Source of the DNA: Nocardia abscessus
Lineage (GTDB): Bacteria > Actinomycetota > Actinomycetes > Mycobacteriales > Mycobacteriaceae
Assembly: GCF_015477775.1 (NCBI RefSeq)
Contig: NZ_JADLQO010000011.1
Location: forward strand, 186,001-250,000
Direction: 5' to 3'
Length of the DNA: 64,000 nucleotides
Shown here: positions 7,935 to 15,006 of the stretch, piece by piece
How the letters are laid out: each line of letters starts with the position of its first letter
How positions within the stretch are numbered: position 1 is the stretch's first letter
Program-made: the position numbers and the translations under genes
Notes under the pieces: generated by a model
Database searches by the model: none
The model's input: only the letters and a program-made list of their open reading frames with translations
Told to the model about the DNA's origin: nothing

Positions 7935-8747
7935 CTACAACTGCGCCAGCCGCGGCGCCGAGCCGGCGACGCGGATGTGCGCGCCCGCCGTGCGGGTGAG
8001 TTCCCTTGTGCTGCCCAGCAATCCGTCCAGGACCAGGGTGCGGCGCACGTGCCGGTGCAGGTCGTGCTCGGCGGTGAAGCCGATGCCGCCGAGCACCTGC
8101 TGGCAGTGCCGCGCCGCGGTGAGCGCCGCCTGCCCCGCGGCGGCCTTGCCGAGCAGAGCGCCGAGTTCGCTCTCGGCGGTGTGCAGCGCGGCCTGCGCGC
8201 CCTCGAGGGCGACGAGGGTTTCCGCGAGCCGGTGCCGGACTGCCTGGAACGACGCGAGCGGGCGGCCGAACTGGGTGCGTTGCACGGCATGCCGTCGCGC
8301 CAGGGCCAGCATCGCATGGCCGGTGCCGAGCAGCCACCAGCCGAGCGCGCGACGCCCGGCGGCGAGGGCGTGGCGCGGTAGCTCCGTCCCGGTCGTGACG
8401 ATGCGCAGGGGCAATTCCTCGTCGAGGGTGGCGCCGGGCTCACCGTCGCGGTCCCATACCACCCAGGCCGCGCCCGCGAACGGCAGCGGTACCGGGCCCG
8501 GCCCTGCATCCCCGGCGGCGTGCCGGACGACGTCGTCGAGGATCGCGGCGTGCGCGCCGGTCTCGCCGAGCAGCCGGAACACCAGTGGCACAGCGAGATC
8601 GGGCGATTCGGCGAGCAGATCCGGCCAGCCGAGTCCGGCCAGCGCGGCGTCGAGTTCGCGCCCGGTGGCCGCCGTCATGGTCTTGCGCAGCGTCTCGGTG
8701 AGCAGGTCGAGTTCGGCCCGGTCGGGGTCGGCTCCGGCCACGGTCAC
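7935..8747 (-). CDS. acyl-CoA dehydrogenase, small partner subunit
   Basis: 270 residues from a GTG start that overlaps the stop of the preceding gene by four bases (GTGA). It has the ACAD C-terminal helical domain, with QRTQFGRPLASFQAVRH and QVLGGIGFTAEHDLHRH, but a short, degenerate N-terminal half and no recognisable Glu base. Together with the adjacent gene this is the arrangement of heteromeric alpha2beta2 acyl-CoA dehydrogenases such as mycobacterial ChsE4-ChsE5 and FadE28-FadE29, in which half the FAD sites are lost. The pair would oxidise an acyl-CoA to the enoyl-CoA, typically for a bulky substrate. The open frame extends upstream to 9488, which is an antisense-type artefact of GC bias. 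Confidence 0.8.
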   Translation of the reverse strand: MTVAGADPDRAELDLLTETLRKTMTAATGRELDAALAGLGWPDLLAESPDLAVPLVFRLLGETGAHAAILDDVVRHAAGDAGPGPVPLPFAGAAWVVWDRDGEPGATLDEELPLRIVTTGTELPRHALAAGRRALGWWLLGTGHAMLALARRHAVQRTQFGRPLASFQAVRHRLAETLVALEGAQAALHTAESELGALLGKAAAGQAALTAARHCQQVLGGIGFTAEHDLHRHVRRTLVLDGLLGSTRELTRTAGAHIRVAGSAPRLAQL

Positions 8748-9856
8748 TCCTTCCCCAGGTCCAGCAGTCGCCGGGCGATGATGTTGCGCTGGATCTCGGC
8801 GGTTCCGCCGTAGATCGTGGCCGCGCGGGAGTAGAGGAACTCGGTGCGCCACGGCGAATCGCCGAGTTCCACCGCGCCGGGCAGCAGATCGCGCGCGGTG
8901 TCGAACAGGCGCTGTTCGGCGGTGGCCAGCAGCACTTTGTCGACCGAGGTCTCCGCGCCGAGCCGGGCGCCGCCCGCCAGGCGCCGCTGCGTCGCGTGCG
9001 AGCGGCACCGCACCGTGTGCAGCGCCAGGTAGGCGGCGCCGAGTTCGGCGTCGTCGGCGCTCGTGGTCTGCTCGAGCACCCGGTCCAGCCGGGTGAACAG
9101 GTACGTGATCCGGTGCCAGAAGCAGGTGGAGCGTTCGTAGGGCAGCAGATCCATCGCCACTCGCCAGCCGTCGCCGGGGTTGCCCAGCATGCGGTCGCCG
9201 GGCACCACCACATCGTCGAAGAAGGCCTCGGCGAACTCGTCCACGCCGTGCATGGTGCGCAGCGGCCGGACGGTGACGCCGGGGGAGTCCATGTCCACGA
9301 AGAAGGCGGTGATGCCGTCGTGGCCGGGCCCGGTGCGGGTGAGCAGCACGCAGCGAGCCGCGTACTGGGCCAGACTGGTCCACACTTTTTGGCCGCTGAC
9401 CACCCAGTCCGCACCCCGCGCCGTCGCCTTGGTGGCCAGCGAGGCCAGGTCGCTGCCCGACCCGGGCTCGGAGAATCCCTGGCACCACTGTTCGCGGCCG
9501 GACAGCAGCAGCGGCACCATCGCGGCGGCGAGTTCCGGTCGCGCGTAGGAGATCATCGTCGGCGCGAGCACCTCGATCATCGAATAGATACCGGGTTCGG
9601 CCAAGTCGCGGGACGCGACCTCCTCACCGAGCACCGCGCGCAGCGCGGCGGGCCCGCCGAGTCCGCGCACGGTGGCGGGCCAGCCGTAGCGCATCCAGCC
9701 CGCGTCGTACAAGGCGCGTCGCACGCGCAGCAATTGTTCGACCTGCCCGTCCAGCGAGTGGTCAGGGCCGGGGGTGAGGTCGTTGCGGTCGAGCCAGGCG
9801 CGCAGGTTCGACCGGAAGGTGGCGACATCCCGGTTCGGGTCGGCGCCTGCGGTCAT
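8744..9856 (-). CDS. acyl-CoA dehydrogenase, large partner subunit
   Basis: A 370-residue ACAD with the FAD/substrate-binding segment QGFSEPGSGSDLASL (about residues 127-141), the WVVSGQKVWTS strand and a C-terminal IYGGTAEIQRNII. The position that is Glu in medium-chain enzymes (Y-E-G-T) is Gly here, so the catalytic base must be elsewhere, as in many mycobacterial FadE proteins. It is translationally coupled to the smaller subunit that follows. The substrate is unknown; heteromeric ACADs of this class act on steroid or other cyclic side chains. It is separated from the SnoaL-like gene upstream by 36 bases and is likely in the same operon that begins at the Rieske oxygenase. Confidence 0.85.
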   Translation of the reverse strand: MTAGADPNRDVATFRSNLRAWLDRNDLTPGPDHSLDGQVEQLLRVRRALYDAGWMRYGWPATVRGLGGPAALRAVLGEEVASRDLAEPGIYSMIEVLAPTMISYARPELAAAMVPLLLSGREQWCQGFSEPGSGSDLASLATKATARGADWVVSGQKVWTSLAQYAARCVLLTRTGPGHDGITAFFVDMDSPGVTVRPLRTMHGVDEFAEAFFDDVVVPGDRMLGNPGDGWRVAMDLLPYERSTCFWHRITYLFTRLDRVLEQTTSADDAELGAAYLALHTVRCRSHATQRRLAGGARLGAETSVDKVLLATAEQRLFDTARDLLPGAVELGDSPWRTEFLYSRAATIYGGTAEIQRNIIARRLLDLGKE

Positions 9857-9892
9857 GCGATGTCCTTTCTGACCCGGCGGGCCGAGCCTCGC

Positions 9893-10309
9893 TCAAGCCT
9901 TGGAACGCTCGAAGGCGTGCGGGATCCCGGAGTCGTGTTCGCCGTTGCGGCGGATGAAGGTCATCTTGCGCGTCTTCAACCGCCATCCGTCCGTGGTGCG
10001 CACAAGAGAGTCGGTGTAGTACCCGATGCGCATGTCGTGTGTGCTGTGCTCGACGAAGCACAGTGGCTGCGTGCCGGTGGCGGTGTCACCGTCGATGTCG
10101 AGGACCGGTATTCCGGTGAGGAACAGTCCCTTCGGCGCGGCCGCGACCAGTTCCGGGAACAGATCGAGGGTGTAGGTGTCGCCGAAGGCGCTGTAGGTGC
10201 CGTCGGGCGTGAACACCGCCAGCAAGCCGTCGATGTCGCCCTTGGTGATGGTCACCGCGTATCGGGCCAGCACCTGCTGGATTTCGAGCAGGTCGTCACT
10301 TCTGGACAT
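9893..10309 (-). CDS. SnoaL/NTF2-like protein
   Basis: A 138-residue cone-fold protein. The start SRSDDLLEIQQVLARYA, the DGLLAVFTPDGTYSAF segment and the terminal DGWRLKTRKMTFIRR are typical of the SnoaL_4 group. Members are polyketide cyclases, steroid isomerases, dehydratases or non-enzymatic binders; many mycobacterial examples accompany ring-hydroxylating enzymes. No specific catalytic pair can be claimed. Its start overlaps the stop of the amidohydrolase gene by 14 bases, so the two are coupled and probably belong to the same catabolic operon. Confidence 0.75.
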   Translation of the reverse strand: MSRSDDLLEIQQVLARYAVTITKGDIDGLLAVFTPDGTYSAFGDTYTLDLFPELVAAAPKGLFLTGIPVLDIDGDTATGTQPLCFVEHSTHDMRIGYYTDSLVRTTDGWRLKTRKMTFIRRNGEHDSGIPHAFERSKA

Positions 10310-11513
10310 GAATTCTTCCGCCTTTCATCACGAATCGCACGTCCCGGGTGACGGTGATGTCCTGCACCGGGTCGCCGGGAACGCCGATCACGTCGGCCAG
10401 CAGGCCCTCCGAGAGTCGTCCGCGGTCGTCCACACCGACCAGCTCTGCCGCGGCGAGCGTCGCGGCCCGCAGCACTTCCAGCGGCGGCAGCCCGCGCTCG
10501 ACCAGCGCCACGAGTTCGTCGGCGTTGCGGCCGTGCGGAATCGCGGGGGCGTCGGTGCCGACCGCGATCTTCACGCCCGCCTTGTAAGCGGCCAGCACGG
10601 AGGCGCGGGCTTTCGGGAACATCTCGGCCGCCTTGGCCTGCAGCGCGGGATCGGCTTTCGAGACGTCCATGGCGTCGGCCAGCCGGGTGGTCGGCACCAG
10701 CCAGGTGCCGTGCCGCACCATCAGGTCGATCGCCTCGTCGTCGATGAGGAAGCCGTGCTCGATGCAGTCGATGCCCGCCCGCACCGCGTGCTTCACCGCG
10801 TCCGCGCCGTGCGTGTGCGCGGCCACCTTGAGGCCACGCCGATGCGCCTCGTCGACGATCGCGTGCAGCTCCTCGTCCGAATAATGCTGCGCGCCCGGCG
10901 CTCCGGTGAGCGACATGACGCCACCGGAGACGCAGATCTTGATCAGCTGCGCGCCGTGCTTGATCTGGTACCGCACCGCCTTGCGCACCTCGTCCACGCC
11001 GTTGGCGATGCCCTCTTCGAGGGTCAGCTTCAGCACGTCGGGAGCGAAGGCGGAGAACATGGTCGGATCCAGATGGCCCCCGGTGGGGGTGATCGCGTGC
11101 CCGGCGGGCACGATGCGCGGGCCCTCGATCCAGCCCGCGTCGATCGCTTTGCCCAGCGCGACGTCCAGCAGGTAGCCGCCGGTCTTGACGAACAACCCGA
11201 GATTGCGGACGGTGGTGAAACCGGCGCGCAGGGTCCGGCGGGCGTTGCCCACCGCGCGCAGCACCCGCAGCGCCGGATCGTCTTTGACGCTGGAGGCCAG
11301 GCCGGTCTCCCCGCGTCCGCCCATGAGGAGGTTGACCTCCATGTCCATCAGGCCCGGCAGCAGGACGAGATCGCCGAGGTCGACGACCTCGCCCGCGACG
11401 GCGCCGCCGATACCGGCGATCCGGTCGTCCTCGATCCGCAGGATGCCGGGACGGACGATCGCACCGGTGTCGAGGTCGAGCAGACCGGCGGCCTTCAGCG
11501 TCAGCGCCGCCAT
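10296..11513 (-). CDS. amidohydrolase-superfamily protein with altered metal site
   Basis: 405 residues with the composite-domain amidohydrolase layout of imidazolonepropionase and Xaa-Pro-type dipeptidases. The conserved Lys of LIKICVSGGV, the two histidines in AAHTHG and CIEHG, and the final Asp in AVGTDAPAIPHG are present. The first metal motif, usually H-x-H in PGLIDxHxHL, is GLMDMEVNLL, so both histidines are replaced by Glu and Asn. This could mean a mononuclear site or an altered reaction; I recall similar mycobacterial relatives with the same change, so it may define a subfamily. It may hydrolyse an amide or lactone intermediate, cytosolically. Confidence 0.75.
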   Translation of the reverse strand: MAALTLKAAGLLDLDTGAIVRPGILRIEDDRIAGIGGAVAGEVVDLGDLVLLPGLMDMEVNLLMGGRGETGLASSVKDDPALRVLRAVGNARRTLRAGFTTVRNLGLFVKTGGYLLDVALGKAIDAGWIEGPRIVPAGHAITPTGGHLDPTMFSAFAPDVLKLTLEEGIANGVDEVRKAVRYQIKHGAQLIKICVSGGVMSLTGAPGAQHYSDEELHAIVDEAHRRGLKVAAHTHGADAVKHAVRAGIDCIEHGFLIDDEAIDLMVRHGTWLVPTTRLADAMDVSKADPALQAKAAEMFPKARASVLAAYKAGVKIAVGTDAPAIPHGRNADELVALVERGLPPLEVLRAATLAAAELVGVDDRGRLSEGLLADVIGVPGDPVQDITVTRDVRFVMKGGRIHVQK

Positions 11514-11516
11514 CGG

Positions 11517-11882
11517 TCAGACCACCGGCTCACGCACGATATCCAGGTACGCCGCGCCGGAATCCGGCACTCGCGGTTGCTTCCACACCTCGACCGGGAA
11601 CGACACCATCACCAGCGATTGCAACAGGTGGAACAGATTGCGAGCCTCGTCGGGCAGCTCCTTCCAGTCGTACTTGTCGATGTGATCCAGGGCGGACTGC
11701 AGACGCGGGAACACGGTGTCGTACATACGCTGCATGTCGTCCATGGAGGAGGCCATCCGTTTGGCGTAGCGCTCGGGCTCCGTGGCGAGGATCCAGTCCG
11801 AGAACCGCTCCAGGTCGGCGAACTCGGCGGGCAGCGGCGTGGCGTTCGCCTGGTCGGACTGCTGGTCAGTGGGCGCGGCCAT
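11517..11882 (-). CDS. small conserved protein next to the Rieske oxygenase
   Basis: 121 residues, acidic, without membrane segments or cysteines. The body (ADLERFSDWILATEPERYAK, then SMDDMQRMYDTVFPRL and LDHIDKYDWKELPDEARN) is predicted mainly helical. It is not recognisably a dioxygenase beta subunit, which would have a 160-180 residue NTF2 fold, nor a ferredoxin. Its start overlaps the 3' end of the Rieske gene by 17 bases and it lies four bases before the amidohydrolase, so it is translated with both. It might be an accessory or regulatory subunit of the oxygenase. I do not recognise the family. Confidence 0.7.
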   Translation of the reverse strand: MAAPTDQQSDQANATPLPAEFADLERFSDWILATEPERYAKRMASSMDDMQRMYDTVFPRLQSALDHIDKYDWKELPDEARNLFHLLQSLVMVSFPVEVWKQPRVPDSGAAYLDIVREPVV

Positions 11883-13134
11883 CGCGGTACTCCTCGACGA
11901 TCTTCTGGGCGGTCTTGTGCAGGTGGCGGAGCAGGATCTCCTGGTCGTTGAGCGGGAACTCGGTGACCTCGCGGGTGGCGATCATGGTCTGGGTCGCCTC
12001 CAGGGTGTTCGCGTCCTGCAGCGCGTATTCCTTGAAGGTCACGGCTGCCAATTCCTGGGCCAGCCGCTGCCTGGCGTTCTCGGCAGGCACGAAATACAGA
12101 CTCGCCTCGAAGATGTGCCGGTCCACGGCGGTCGGCCAGTAGTGGTAGGTCAGGTACCAACCCGGCGCCCAGAACAGCAGAGAGAAGTTGGGGAAGAACT
12201 CGAATTCGTCGACGCCCCAAGCACGATGCTTGGCCGGGTTGATGCCCTGCGGCAGCGGTTCCAGGCCATCGATGTCGGGCCGGTCCCAGGGGCCGAACAG
12301 GCCGCTGCGCAATTCGCGCTCGATCGGCTTGACCATCGTCGGGTCCTTCGGCGGGGCCATCCCGCCCCACGACGAGATCATCGAGTGCGGAGCCGCTATC
12401 TCGTAGTGCAGCGCTTCGTAGCCCACGCCGTACAACTTGTCGGCCTCGTCCTTGACCGCTTGCTTCTGGTGCAGGACCGGTGCGTGGTAGAACTCGGCGA
12501 ACGCGTCGATGAACAGCTTCCAGTTGCTGCCGATCTCGGCCTTGTAGCTGAAGACCTCGGTCATCTGGTCGAACGGGTACCCCTCGAGACCCTTGGCCAG
12601 CGGACCCAGGTATTCGGTGAGCGGCTTGGCGTTGTCGTCGAGGTTGACGAAGATGAAGCCCTCCCACACCTCGCATCGCACCGGCTTCAAGCCGAACTTG
12701 TCCTTGTCCAGGTCGAAGAATTCCTTCTCCTGCTGGACGAAGGTGAGTTCCCCCGCGAGGCTGTAGCGCCAGGCGTGGTACTTGCAGGTGAACTGGCGGC
12801 AGGTGCCTGCGGTCTCCTCGCCGGGGTAGTCGTCCCAGACCAGCTTGTTGCCGCGATGCCGGCAGATGTTGTGGAACGCGCGTACCACGCCGTCGTTGTC
12901 CTTGACCACGATCAGCGAAGTGCCGGCGCAGGCCAGTTCCTTGGTGAAGTAGTTGCCGACGCGGCGCAGCCGGTTGATCCGGCCGACGTTGAGCCAGCTC
13001 TTGCGGAAGATTGCCTGACGCTCGTCCTCGTAGAAGGCGGGGTCGATCGAGTCGGTGTAGTCGACCGGCTCGGTACCCAGCTCGGGATAGTTCCGTGTCC
13101 AGCTCCCCGCAGCGGGTTTGGTGAAGTGTGCCAA
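11866..13134 (-). CDS. Rieske ring-hydroxylating oxygenase, alpha subunit
   Basis: 422 residues. The Rieske [2Fe-2S] motif reads NICRHRGN, then 17 residues later CKYHAWRY (about residues 90-118). The mononuclear iron site is in FIDAFAEFYHAPVLH (about 210-225), followed by the SRPBCC-type catalytic domain. It should insert oxygen into an aromatic or alicyclic substrate using electrons from a reductase. No ferredoxin, reductase or beta subunit gene lies in the window, so electron donors must be shared or encoded elsewhere. It is first gene of a minus-strand operon reaching 7935, and operator-like site 4 lies about 180 bases upstream. Confidence 0.85.
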   Translation of the reverse strand: MAHFTKPAAGSWTRNYPELGTEPVDYTDSIDPAFYEDERQAIFRKSWLNVGRINRLRRVGNYFTKELACAGTSLIVVKDNDGVVRAFHNICRHRGNKLVWDDYPGEETAGTCRQFTCKYHAWRYSLAGELTFVQQEKEFFDLDKDKFGLKPVRCEVWEGFIFVNLDDNAKPLTEYLGPLAKGLEGYPFDQMTEVFSYKAEIGSNWKLFIDAFAEFYHAPVLHQKQAVKDEADKLYGVGYEALHYEIAAPHSMISSWGGMAPPKDPTMVKPIERELRSGLFGPWDRPDIDGLEPLPQGINPAKHRAWGVDEFEFFPNFSLLFWAPGWYLTYHYWPTAVDRHIFEASLYFVPAENARQRLAQELAAVTFKEYALQDANTLEATQTMIATREVTEFPLNDQEILLRHLHKTAQKIVEEYRDGRAH

Positions 13135-13315
13135 GGGATTACCTTTCGTGGTCCGGTGACGCGCCGGAGGTGTCGAATGCCGTGCCCGGTGGGCAGTACC
13201 GGTCGAGGCGGCGGCTGGGTTCCCCGGCTGTCGGCCGAGGCTCCCCCTCGGGTGACGGGTCGCCGCGGGCGCCTGACAGCCGTTCCAGGTGACGTGAACC
13301 TCCGTTCGTCCGAAA

Positions 13316-13332
13316 TGAGAATAGCATTCTCA
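13316..13332. promoter_or_regulatory. operator-like inverted repeat, site 4
   Basis: TGAGAATAGCATTCTCA is a perfect palindrome with 7-base arms and a 3-base centre; its core is GAGAA-N5-TTCTC. It lies in the 482-base gap between the divergent Rieske and ABC-transporter genes and is best of the four sites. The remaining gap 13135-13616 shows no gene and is locally AT-rich around 13320-13350 and 13450-13500, consistent with two promoters. Confidence 0.7.
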
Positions 13333-13485
13333 AATTCAACTAGTAGATTTCCATGCGGCTGCGGCACTGTCAACGTCGAGCGTGCGGGGTGGATCCGACG
13401 GCGGAGATGGCCGCCGCCGCGCGCTGCCCTAGCGAGTGTGTGTAGATGACACTCTCTGAAGAACAGATATTGATTATCCAAATCT

Positions 13486-13500
13486 GAGAAGATAGTTTCC
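13486..13500. promoter_or_regulatory. weak operator-like site upstream of the ABC genes
   Basis: GAGAA-GATAG-TTTCC keeps the first arm and the 5-base spacing but matches the second arm at three of five bases. It sits about 117 bases before the transporter operon and may be a secondary site or chance. Confidence 0.3.
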
Positions 13501-13616
13501 CTGACAGCGAGTGTGCCTCCGGGCACGTGCTGCTCATCGATGAGCGAAGGGCGAGACGTCGGCGACGGCCCAGGCCACCCATCGGGTGCCGAACGGCCCA
13601 CAGAGGAGGAACTACG

Positions 13617-14990
13617 GTGAGACCGCAGCGAATGATCGTCGCCGCGCTGGCGATCGCGCTCTTGGTGGCCGGATGCGGCCGCGAGGGCGGGGGACGCGGA
13701 ACCGAGGAGGGTCCGGGCCCGACCGCATCGGGCAACTTCGGCGACCTGACCAGCGTCTGTCAGCCCGGGAACGCGAAAAGCGCGTCGGCGCAGGGTGTCA
13801 CTGCGACGGAGATCGAAATCGGGGTCTTCTCCGACATCGGTTTCACGAAGAATCCCGACCTCGTCGACGCGGCGAAGGTGTTCACCTCGTGGTGCAACGC
13901 CGCAGGGGGCATCAACGGACGCAAACTGGTGACCAACCTGCGTGACACCAAGCTCATGGAGGTGCGCCAGCGCATGCTCGAGTCCTGCCGGGAGGACTTC
14001 GTCCTCGTCGGCGGGAGCGCGGCGCTGGACGGGCTGGGCGTGAAGGACCGGCTGTCGTGCCTGCTGCCGGAATTCCCCGCCCAGGTCACCCAGACCGCCA
14101 ACACCGGCTCCGACCTGCAGCTGGGCGGCGGTTCCTCCGCGTCCGAAGCGGTCAACCCGTACACCGGGTTCCAGGACTGGCTGATCAAGGAGGCCTACCC
14201 GGATTCGGCGGGTGCGGTCGGGATGATCAATGGCGACTCGCCGATCACCAAGGTCATGGGCGAGAAGATGACCGAATCCCTGACGGCGGCGGGCGCGAAG
14301 ATCGTCTACAACGATCTCTATCCGCTCGCGGGCGTCTCCGACTGGACGCCCTACGCGCAGGCGATCAAGTCCAACAACGTCAAGGGCCTGATCTTCTTCG
14401 GGGAGTTCCGCTACCTCGCCAAATTGCAGGACGTGCTCACCAGCATGAACTACAAGCTGGACTGGATCGACGCCAACGCCAACTCCTACAACCAGTCGTT
14501 CCTGGATGTGGTGAAGGGCTCGCTGGCCACCCAGAACAACTACGCCGATCTGAGCGGGACCGCACCCCTGGACGCGGCCGCGCAGGTGCCCGCGGTGCAG
14601 CAGCTGAAAGACCTGTTCAAGCAGTACGCGCCGAGCAGCCCCATCACCTTCCAGGTGCTGCGCGCCTTCCAATCGTGGCTGCTGTTCGCCAAGTCGGCGA
14701 CCAGTTGCGGCGACAACCTCACCCGCGCGTGCGTGTACAACGCCGCGCACAAGGAGACGGCGTGGACCGGTGGCGGCCTGCAGGCGCCGGTCGATCTGTC
14801 CCGGCCGCTGTCGGAGCAGACGCGGTGCTTCAACGTCCAGCAGGCCACTCCGGACGGTTGGAAGACCGCGCAGTTCACGCCGAACAACGGCGTATTCCGC
14901 TGCGGTTTCACTCCTTACAAGTACACCCAGGACTTCGGCAAGCCGCTGACCCTCGCCGACGTCGGCAAGAGCATGAGCGACCTGAAGTGA
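13617..14990 (+). CDS. branched-chain-type ABC transporter substrate-binding lipoprotein
   Basis: 457 residues from GTG 13617, chosen because GAGGAGGA stands six bases upstream; the frame is open further but lacks a site. The signal peptide ends at lipobox LVAGC (Cys about 19). The mature protein is a type I periplasmic-binding fold: TATEIEIGVFSDIGF strand, CNAAGGINGRKL, and a central GVSDWTPYAQAIKSNNVKGL hinge segment. The family (LivK-like) imports amino acids, but in actinobacterial catabolic clusters it often binds aromatic acids or amides. It starts a five-gene operon and is divergent from the Rieske gene, which suggests a ligand matching the locus substrate. Confidence 0.85.
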   Translation: MRPQRMIVAALAIALLVAGCGREGGGRGTEEGPGPTASGNFGDLTSVCQPGNAKSASAQGVTATEIEIGVFSDIGFTKNPDLVDAAKVFTSWCNAAGGINGRKLVTNLRDTKLMEVRQRMLESCREDFVLVGGSAALDGLGVKDRLSCLLPEFPAQVTQTANTGSDLQLGGGSSASEAVNPYTGFQDWLIKEAYPDSAGAVGMINGDSPITKVMGEKMTESLTAAGAKIVYNDLYPLAGVSDWTPYAQAIKSNNVKGLIFFGEFRYLAKLQDVLTSMNYKLDWIDANANSYNQSFLDVVKGSLATQNNYADLSGTAPLDAAAQVPAVQQLKDLFKQYAPSSPITFQVLRAFQSWLLFAKSATSCGDNLTRACVYNAAHKETAWTGGGLQAPVDLSRPLSEQTRCFNVQQATPDGWKTAQFTPNNGVFRCGFTPYKYTQDFGKPLTLADVGKSMSDLK

Positions 14991-15006
14991 CGGAGCATTC
15001 GCGCTG

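Noticed and set aside
7935..9488. A single 517-residue acyl-CoA dehydrogenase fusion
   Set aside because: Its upstream part is read out of frame with the true large subunit; a GTGA overlap gives two separate proteins.
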